DNA of 18,441 nucleotides. Source: Synechococcaceae bacterium WBB_10_009 (GTDB lineage: Bacteria; Cyanobacteriota; Cyanobacteriia; PCC-6307; Cyanobiaceae). Location: the NCBI GenBank assembly GCA_010030955.1, contig RHBP01000016.1:1-18441 (forward strand), read 5' to 3'. Each line of letters starts with the position of its first letter. Positions within the stretch are counted from its first letter, which is position 1. This document shows, one piece after another, positions 13,999-18,441 of this stretch. The notes beneath the pieces are model-generated. The model searched no databases. It was given only the letters and a program-made list of their open reading frames with translations, and was not told the origin of the DNA. The position numbers and the translations under genes are program-made.

Positions 13999-14646
13999 GC
14001 CCACGGTGCGTCGCTCCCCGGTGCATCTCCACCCCACGCTGGCACGGGGGCGTTCCCTCCAAGCTGGCACGGGCGCGTTCCAACGCAACAAGGCCCGCTG
14101 CTGCCGCTCGAAACCCAGCACGCTCACGGTGGCGGTGCCCAGCACCAGCAGGGCGCCACCCTGCACCCCCAGCCCCAGCCAGCAGCCCGCCAGGCAGCGC
14201 AGCACATGGCCGTGGGCGAACAGGGCCACGCGCCCGCCATCGCCGGCGAGCGCCAACCCCCGCTCGATCACCCGCTCGCAGCGCTCCCTCACCTGCCCCG
14301 GGGTCTCGCCCCCCGGGCAGGGGTGGCTGAACACGGTCCAATCCGGCACGGTGCGGCGGATCTCAGCGGTGGTGATGCCCTCGTAATCGCCGTAGTCCCA
14401 CTCCTTGAGGTCCGGCGTGATTTCGGCGCCGGCCGCCAGCCCCGCCAGCTCACAGGTGCGCCGGGCCCGTTGCAGGGGGCTGCAGAGCACCGCCGCGAAG
14501 GGCTGCCGGGCCAGCAGCGGCGCCAGGGCCCGGGCCTCCGTCTCGCCTTCGGGCAGCAGTGGCAGATCCGTGTGGCTGGTGTGGCGCCCGGCCTGGGCCC
14601 AGGCGGTGGCGCCATGGCGCAGCAGCCAGAGTTCAGGGGTGCCCAT
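13525..14646 (-). CDS. histidine phosphatase joined in frame to acylphosphatase (apparent fusion)
   Basis: The 373-residue open frame contains two complete phosphatases. Residues 1-190 are a histidine phosphatase: LWLLRHGATAW (Arg10, His11), CSPLQRARRT (Arg60), EWDYGDYEG and FAHGHVLR (His145), ending LLRWN as such proteins usually do. Residues 191-285 are a low-complexity, Arg-rich linker. Residues 287-373 are an acylphosphatase: KGRVQGVGYR with catalytic Arg302, and GWVRNLPDGTVEV with Asn320. Both domains retain their catalytic residues. I know of no reason for these activities to be fused; a 25-bp tandem duplication at the domain border explains the open frame (see findings). The frame stays open upstream to 14793, but ATG 14646 begins the conserved domain. 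Two separate genes remain a real alternative. Confidence 0.8.
   Translation of the reverse strand: MGTPELWLLRHGATAWAQAGRHTSHTDLPLLPEGETEARALAPLLARQPFAAVLCSPLQRARRTCELAGLAAGAEITPDLKEWDYGDYEGITTAEIRRTVPDWTVFSHPCPGGETPGQVRERCERVIERGLALAGDGGRVALFAHGHVLRCLAGCWLGLGVQGGALLVLGTATVSVLGFERQQRALLRWNAPVPAWRERPRASVGWRCTGERRTVGMTGGMTGEDASGRRARRGGSGQQPLKQVESRAPGWLIADLNPVSRNSRSVRRREWLQSDRSEPAFGSRQERWQLIVKGRVQGVGYRAACCQKARELDLNGWVRNLPDGTVEVQAEGAVQALTELRLWCERGPELAEVLSVVHGQLHPIREDWFEIRR
13979..14002. repeat. exact 12-bp tandem repeat, two copies
   Basis: The word CCAGTCATGCCC occurs twice in direct succession (13979-13990 and 13991-14002). On the coding (minus) strand it repeats GMTG and gives two ATGA sequences, each a potential start overlapping a potential stop. 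It sits between the phosphatase domains. Confidence 0.9.
14032..14081. repeat. 25-bp imperfect tandem repeat, two copies
   Basis: Two adjacent 25-bp units (14057-14081 and 14032-14056) match at 22 of 25 positions, with the first 19 bases on the coding strand differing at a single site. The unit length is not a multiple of three, so the duplication shifts the reading frame just after the natural end of the histidine phosphatase domain. Confidence 0.88.
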
Positions 14647-16034
14647 CGGTGGTTGGGGGTGGCAGGGGGATGGCCCGGGTCGGCGGCCACCAGCCGCTGC
14701 GGCAGCTGGGGGCAGCCCCCCCAGTGCAGGTGCAGCCAGCTGGCGTGCAGCTGGGGTGAGCCCCAGCCTTCGGGGCGGCGCGGGGCGCCCCACCCCTCAA
14801 GCTGCCAAAGGGCGCCGGTCTGCGCCAGGGGGGTGTGCAGCTGCCAGCGGTGGAATTCATGGCCGCAGAGCCGCTCGCCCCGCCGCAGCACCAGGCCATC
14901 ACCGCTGGGCTCGGCCGTGCGGTAGCCCAGGCTGAGGGCGCCGCGGCGGGCCTCGAAGGGCAGCAGGCCCGCCATCGGGTGGGGTGTGCCCTCGGCATCC
15001 GCCAGCCGCTGCCCCAGCAGCAGCAGCCCGCCGCATTCCGCATAGATCGGCAGGCCGGCCCCATGCGCCCGTTGCAGTTCCGTCAGGCTGCGGCGGCATT
15101 GGCCCAGCTGGGCGGCGTGCAGTTCGGGGTAGCCGCCGGGCAGCACCAGGCCGCGGCAGCCTGCGGGGAGCGGCTGGTCCGCCAGGGGCGACCAGGGCTG
15201 CAGTTCGGCCCCCTGCTGGGCCAGCAGTTCGCTGGCTTCGGGGTAGCGGAAGTGGAAGGCCGCATCGCTGGCGATGGCCAGGGTGATCGGCGCCGCCGCG
15301 CCGCGGGCTTCGCTCGGCTCAGCGCCGGCGGTGGTGGCGGGTTTCGGGGCGGCCAGCAGGGGCCACAGCGGCTCGAGCTGCAGGTGCTGCTGCGCCAGGT
15401 CGGCCCAGGCCCCGAGCCGCTGCTGCAGGTCGGTGAGTTCGTGGGCCGGCAGCAGCCCCAGGTGGCGCAGCCCCAGGTGGCGCGACGGCAGCTCGAGGCT
15501 GCTGTGGCGCGGCAGGGCCCCCAGCAGGGGCATGCCGATGCTCTCGAGGCTCTCCCGCAGCAGGGCGTGGTGGCGGTCGCTGCCGACGCCGTTGAGCACC
15601 ACGCCGGCGAACCGGAGCTGCGGCTGGTGGTCGCGGAAGCCCCGCACCAGGGCCGCCAGCGAGCCGGCCTGGCGGCTGGCCTCCACCACCAGCACCACCG
15701 GCAGATCCAACAGGGCGGCCACGTGGGCGGAGCTTCCCTCCGGGCTGGGGCCGCGGCCGTCGAACAGGCCCATCACCCCCTCCACCAGCGCCAGCCGGCT
15801 GCGGCTGCCGTGGCGCTGGAAGCTCTGCTGCACCCAGGCCTCGCCGCAAAGCAGTGGGTCGAGGTTGCGGCAGGGTTGGCCGCTGGCGGCCGTGTGCAGC
15901 TGGGGGTCGAGGTAGTCGGGCCCCACCTTGAACAGCTGGATGCTCTGGCCGCGGCGCCGGGCCAGGGCGGTGAGGGCCAGGCTGAGCAGGGTTTTGCCGC
16001 TGCCGCTGCAGGGGGCGGCGATCAGGCAGGCCAT
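14289..16034 (-). CDS. cobB: cobyrinate a,c-diamide synthase, with abnormal read-through at the 3' end
   Basis: CobB/CbiA amidates the a and c side chains of cobyrinic acid using glutamine and ATP, a step of the corrin (B12/pseudo-B12) pathway. The N-terminal half has the P-loop APCSGSGKT (residues 7-15), KVGPDYLDPQ, and VEGVMGLFDG. The C-terminal half is a class I glutamine amidotransferase with LVLPGGYPELH and YAECGGLLLLG (Cys334 as nucleophile), ending LHASWLHLHWGG. The family normally ends near residue 460; here the frame continues to residue 581, the last ~118 residues being out-of-frame sequence of the next gene. The functional protein is probably encoded by about 14633-16034 (see findings). 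The start is 30 bp after the opcA stop. Confidence 0.92.
   Translation of the reverse strand: MACLIAAPCSGSGKTLLSLALTALARRRGQSIQLFKVGPDYLDPQLHTAASGQPCRNLDPLLCGEAWVQQSFQRHGSRSRLALVEGVMGLFDGRGPSPEGSSAHVAALLDLPVVLVVEASRQAGSLAALVRGFRDHQPQLRFAGVVLNGVGSDRHHALLRESLESIGMPLLGALPRHSSLELPSRHLGLRHLGLLPAHELTDLQQRLGAWADLAQQHLQLEPLWPLLAAPKPATTAGAEPSEARGAAAPITLAIASDAAFHFRYPEASELLAQQGAELQPWSPLADQPLPAGCRGLVLPGGYPELHAAQLGQCRRSLTELQRAHGAGLPIYAECGGLLLLGQRLADAEGTPHPMAGLLPFEARRGALSLGYRTAEPSGDGLVLRRGERLCGHEFHRWQLHTPLAQTGALWQLEGWGAPRRPEGWGSPQLHASWLHLHWGGCPQLPQRLVAADPGHPPATPNHRWAPLNSGCCAMAPPPGPRPGATPATRICHCCPKARRRPGPWRRCWPGSPSRRCSAAPCNGPGAPVSWRGWRPAPKSRRTSRSGTTAITRASPPLRSAAPCRIGPCSATPARGARPRGR
15454..15483. repeat. exact 15-bp tandem repeat inside cobB
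   Basis: The 15-base unit AGCCCCAGGTGGCGC is present twice in succession (15454-15468, 15469-15483). It is in frame and duplicates five residues, giving RHLGLRHLGL between the ATP-binding and amidotransferase halves of CobB, a region tolerant of length change. Confidence 0.88.
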
Positions 16035-16064
16035 GGGGTGGCTCGGGCGGACCGCCGCCGGGGA

Positions 16065-17372
16065 TCAGCTGGGCAGCAGCTTGGCAGCCAGGCCCGCCGC
16101 CGCCGCCAGCAGGGGGTTGGTGCTGTCGTGGCCGCCGCCCAGCAGCCGGGCCATTTCCATCTCCTCGCTTTCGTTGGGCAGGGGCACCACCTCCTCCGCC
16201 AGTTCCATGGAGGCCACCCCGCCGGCCTCAAGCCGCATGCAGCCGCCCGATTCCGAGCAGAGGATCACGCACAGGGGGGGCTTGTCGGCGGGGGCGCAGA
16301 TCAGGCGCACGCCCACCAGCGCGCCGGGGTGGGTTTTGCTCACCCCCACCGGCACGGGCATCAGCCGGAACTGCACCGACTGGCCATCGCTCCGTTGGAA
16401 TTCCGCCAGGATCCCGCGGCCCTCGCTGCTGCTGCCGGCCTCCACCCAGCTGCTGCTCTGCAGGTGCCAGCCCAGCCGATCGGCAATCCAGGCCGCCAGC
16501 AGCAGCCCCTTCACCGGGTGCTGACCCTCCACATCGATGTCCAGCTGCACCACGTGGGCGAGGGCGCTCTGGCGGCTGGGGGGGTCGAACACCATGGCCA
16601 GCGATTCGCGCCAGGTGCGCAGCCGCAGCCAGTTGAGGTCGTTCACCGCCTGGCCCCGTTCGATGCGCTCCACCAGCAGATCCAGGCAGCGCCGCGGCAT
16701 GCCGATGGAGCTGTCGAGCACCAGGCGGCGGGGCGGCACCGCCAAGGCCTCCAGCAGCTCCGGTGATTCATCGAGGGAGCCGTTCCACCACACCCAGCAG
16801 GGCAGCTCAGCGGCGATCAGCGGCTGCAGCATGGCCAGCCCCTGCTGCAGGGCCCCCATGCCGCCGCGCAGCACCACCACATCCCCGCAGGCATCACCGC
16901 CGCCACTGCGCTCATCGCTGAGGGGGCAGTAGGCGGCCACCAGGGTTTCCAGGGGGCGATCCGCCGCCAAGGTGGGGGCGAGGGTGATCAGCCGCCGCGG
17001 TTGGTGGGCGCTGATGGCGCGGTCCACAAATTGGCCGCGCAGGTCGTCGGCGCTGTGTTGGCCGTCCTGCTGCCCGAGGGCCCAGGCCACCTCAGGCGCC
17101 GTGGGGGCGGTGCTGGCGGGCAGCCCCAGGTCGGAAGCGGCCTGGCGGGCGGCCTCGAGCAGGGTGTCATTGAGCAGGCCGCTGATCGGCCCATCGATGC
17201 GGCCGGTGCGGATCAGTTGCTGCTGCAGCCAGGAGGGTTCCCACACCACCAGGGTGAAGGTGGCGGCGCCGGCCTCCTCCTTGAGGTGGTCGCTCCAGAG
17301 GCGGCTGAGGTAATCGGGCACCTCCTGGGGTGGCAGTTCCAGCGGGGCCTGGAGGGTGAGCTGGGGAGCCAT
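16065..17372 (-). CDS. opcA: glucose-6-phosphate dehydrogenase assembly protein OpcA
   Basis: OpcA helps assemble and redox-activate glucose-6-phosphate dehydrogenase in cyanobacteria. The 435-residue protein shows an N-terminal region (LPPQEVPDYLSRLW), a basic/acidic middle with RRLITLAPTLAADRPLETLVAAYCPLS, the ELPCWVWWNGSLDESPELLEAL stretch, FDPPSRQSALAHV, and a C-terminal half with GLLLAAWIADRLGW. These match the OpcA family and its usual length. Several cysteines are present (as in AAYCPLS, PCWVWW, LICAPADKP), relevant to thioredoxin-linked control in the family. It lies 48 bp downstream of zwf, the standard cyanobacterial arrangement, and 30 bp upstream of cobB. Confidence 0.94.
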   Translation of the reverse strand: MAPQLTLQAPLELPPQEVPDYLSRLWSDHLKEEAGAATFTLVVWEPSWLQQQLIRTGRIDGPISGLLNDTLLEAARQAASDLGLPASTAPTAPEVAWALGQQDGQHSADDLRGQFVDRAISAHQPRRLITLAPTLAADRPLETLVAAYCPLSDERSGGGDACGDVVVLRGGMGALQQGLAMLQPLIAAELPCWVWWNGSLDESPELLEALAVPPRRLVLDSSIGMPRRCLDLLVERIERGQAVNDLNWLRLRTWRESLAMVFDPPSRQSALAHVVQLDIDVEGQHPVKGLLLAAWIADRLGWHLQSSSWVEAGSSSEGRGILAEFQRSDGQSVQFRLMPVPVGVSKTHPGALVGVRLICAPADKPPLCVILCSESGGCMRLEAGGVASMELAEEVVPLPNESEEMEMARLLGGGHDSTNPLLAAAAGLAAKLLPS

Positions 17373-17420
17373 GGCGGGGCGAACGGCGAAGGGGAGGAGC
17401 GAAGCGGTGGAAAACGGCGG

Positions 17421-18116
17421 TCAGGGGCGGCGCCACATCAGGCCGTCGTCGGCCAGCAGGTTGTCGGCGGCGCTGGGGCCCCAGGTGCCGGCTTCGTAGG
17501 GGTGCACCGGCAGCTGCCAGGGGGCGTCCTCCATCAGCTCCAGCAGCGGGGTGTAGAGGCGCCAGGCCGCTTCCACCTCGTCGCTGCGGGTGAACAGGGT
17601 GGGGTCGCCGAGCATGGCGTCCGCCAGCAGGCGCACGTAGCCCTCATCGGAGGGCTCGCCAAAGCTTTCGTCGTAGCTGAAGTGCATGTCCACCGGGCGG
17701 CTGCGCATGCCCGATCCGGGGGCCTTCACGTCGAACACAAATCCCGCCCCTTCATCGGGCTGGATGCGCAGCACCAGCTGGTTGGCGGTGGGGCTGCCGC
17801 CGGCCGCATCAAACAGGTGCACCGGGGCCTCCCGGAAGGTGAGCACCACCTCAGACAGGCGCTTGGGCAGGCGCTTGCCGGTGCGCAGATAAAACGGCAC
17901 ACCCTGCCAGCGCCAGTTGTCGATGAACAGCTTCATCGCCACATAGGTTTCGGTGGTGCTGTTGGGGTTCACCCCTGGCTCCTGCCGGTAGCCGGTCACC
18001 GGCCGCTGCGGCGTGCCACCGGCGGCGTATTGCCCGCGCACGCAGCAGCGCCAGGGCTCATCCTCATGGGCCAGGCGGGCCGCCTGCAGCACCTTGGCCT
18101 TCTCGTTGCGGATCGC
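17421..18116 (-). CDS. zwf: glucose-6-phosphate 1-dehydrogenase, C-terminal part (truncated by a junction)
   Basis: Zwf oxidises glucose 6-phosphate with NADP+, opening the oxidative pentose phosphate pathway. About 231 C-terminal residues are present of the roughly 500 expected. Visible family landmarks are AIRNEKAKVLQAARLA at the start of the good sequence, TGYRQEPGVNPNSTTETYVA, DNWRWQGVPFYLRTGKRLPK, LRIQPDEGAGFVFDVK and MHFSYDESFG. The frame stays open to 18281, but residues upstream of about 18114 are not Zwf: they are the antisense of an inverted copy of zwf and of unrelated sequence. The N-terminal NADP-binding domain and catalytic His region are therefore missing. The gene itself may be intact in the organism. 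Confidence 0.93.
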   Translation of the reverse strand, partial: AIRNEKAKVLQAARLAHEDEPWRCCVRGQYAAGGTPQRPVTGYRQEPGVNPNSTTETYVAMKLFIDNWRWQGVPFYLRTGKRLPKRLSEVVLTFREAPVHLFDAAGGSPTANQLVLRIQPDEGAGFVFDVKAPGSGMRSRPVDMHFSYDESFGEPSDEGYVRLLADAMLGDPTLFTRSDEVEAAWRLYTPLLELMEDAPWQLPVHPYEAGTWGPSAADNLLADDGLMWRRP

Positions 18117-18178
18117 CTGGCCCATGAGGATGAACCCTGGCGCTGCTGCGTGCGCGGCCAGTACGGCCCCGGCGGCAC
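18013..18178. repeat. 65-bp imperfect inverted repeat with 36-bp spacer, within zwf
   Basis: Bases 18013-18077 and 18114-18178 are inverted copies matching at 59 of 65 positions, around a 36-bp spacer (18078-18113). The left arm is genuine zwf read on the minus strand. The right arm read on the plus strand gives LAHEDEPWRCCVRGQYGPGG, nearly the same peptide as the left arm, with mostly synonymous differences. The position and divergence suggest a fold-back chimera. Confidence 0.9.
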
Positions 18179-18441
18179 CAGCCTGTTGCAGGCCTGGCGT
18201 CCCCCCAGCGCCGGCCCGACGGGCAACGCGGCCCTCGATGCCCAGGAACTCGACGACGCCACGGTGGAGAAGTGGTTCCACGGACGCAAGGGGAAGGTGG
18301 TCGGCTGTCAGTATCGCTATCTCGTGAACTACGTGAAGGACACACTGACCGATCCCAAGACGCTCTTCCCCGCCTACGACGAGAAGGCGGGCTACCGGAT
18401 CGCAGGCTTCGTCTGGTTTCAGGGCTACAACGACCTCGGCT
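18165..18441 (+). CDS. sialate O-acetylesterase-like fragment (foreign, open at both ends)
   Basis: A plus-strand frame continues without stop from the inverted zwf arm to the window end. From about GPGGTSLLQAWRPPSAG onward it no longer resembles Zwf. The later part, including YRYLVNYVKDTLTDPKTLFP and AGFVWFQGYNDLG, resembles the carbohydrate esterase/sialate O-acetylesterase family (PF03629), in which FVWFQGxND is a recognisable core and which is abundant in Planctomycetes. About 92 residues are visible; neither start nor stop is present. Base composition is visibly less GC-rich, with more Lys and Tyr codons than in the cyanobacterial genes. I infer that it comes from another organism, joined here artificially. 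Confidence 0.65.

Noticed and set aside
14835..16766. 643-codon plus-strand open frame opposite cobB and opcA
   Set aside because: It crosses two real genes on the other strand and has no domain; it is a GC-driven absence of stops.
18117..18281. Extension of zwf to a start at 18281
   Set aside because: Residues encoded there are antisense of the inverted zwf arm and of the foreign esterase fragment, not the Zwf N-terminal domain.
1..18441. CRISPR array, tRNA, rRNA, insertion sequence or prophage
   Set aside because: No regularly spaced repeats, cloverleaf, transposase or phage proteins were seen on either strand.

Overview
The window is a gene-dense, very GC-rich bacterial segment that looks like a picocyanobacterium of the Synechococcus/Cyanobium type. 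The reasons are a cyanobacterial AbrB-type regulator, an OpcA–Zwf pair followed by cobyrinate diamide synthase, a PaO-type Rieske oxygenase, a FolD–CrtE pair next to a DUF212 protein, and several small proteins of picocyanobacterial character. The organism is inferred from gene content; no rRNA or tRNA gene is present.

Left part (1-5523): the 3' end of leuA is followed, with a 1-base overlap, by a MalG-type sugar permease. Next come an opposite-strand membrane-anchored coiled-coil protein, a Nif11-domain/DUF427 pair, an opposite-strand 64-residue protein, and a rightward run of cyAbrB, a strong terminator, an acidic 85-residue protein and a very short SepF-like protein. An opposite-strand 124-residue protein, an RluA-type pseudouridine synthase and a SemiSWEET transporter (8-base overlap) complete this part.

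Middle (5520-9026, leftward): a 7TM-HD phosphohydrolase of the PgpH type lies upstream of a PaO-like Rieske oxygenase. Facing away from it is a compact rightward run of folD, crtE, a DUF212 protein and a RecD-like helicase (9027-12841), with junctions from a 65-bp gap to 8-base overlaps.

Right part (12829-18116, leftward): zwf (truncated), opcA, cobB, a histidine phosphatase joined in frame to an acylphosphatase, and a GAP-family membrane protein. Zwf and OpcA serve the oxidative pentose phosphate pathway; CobB serves corrinoid synthesis.

Most notable are three structural oddities. (1) The histidine phosphatase–acylphosphatase open frame appears to result from a 25-bp tandem duplication; conceptually removing one copy restores two genes overlapping by ATGA. 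(2) cobB has no stop where the family should end and runs about 120 codons out of frame through the next gene; a one-base deletion near its end would give a normal stop. (3) The right end carries a 65-bp imperfect inverted copy of zwf, after which the sequence turns into an unrelated fragment resembling a planctomycete-type sialate O-acetylesterase. This is most simply a chimeric join (amplification or assembly), so everything right of about 18114 should not be trusted as genomic context. I did not find a convincing new defence, mobile or CRISPR system.
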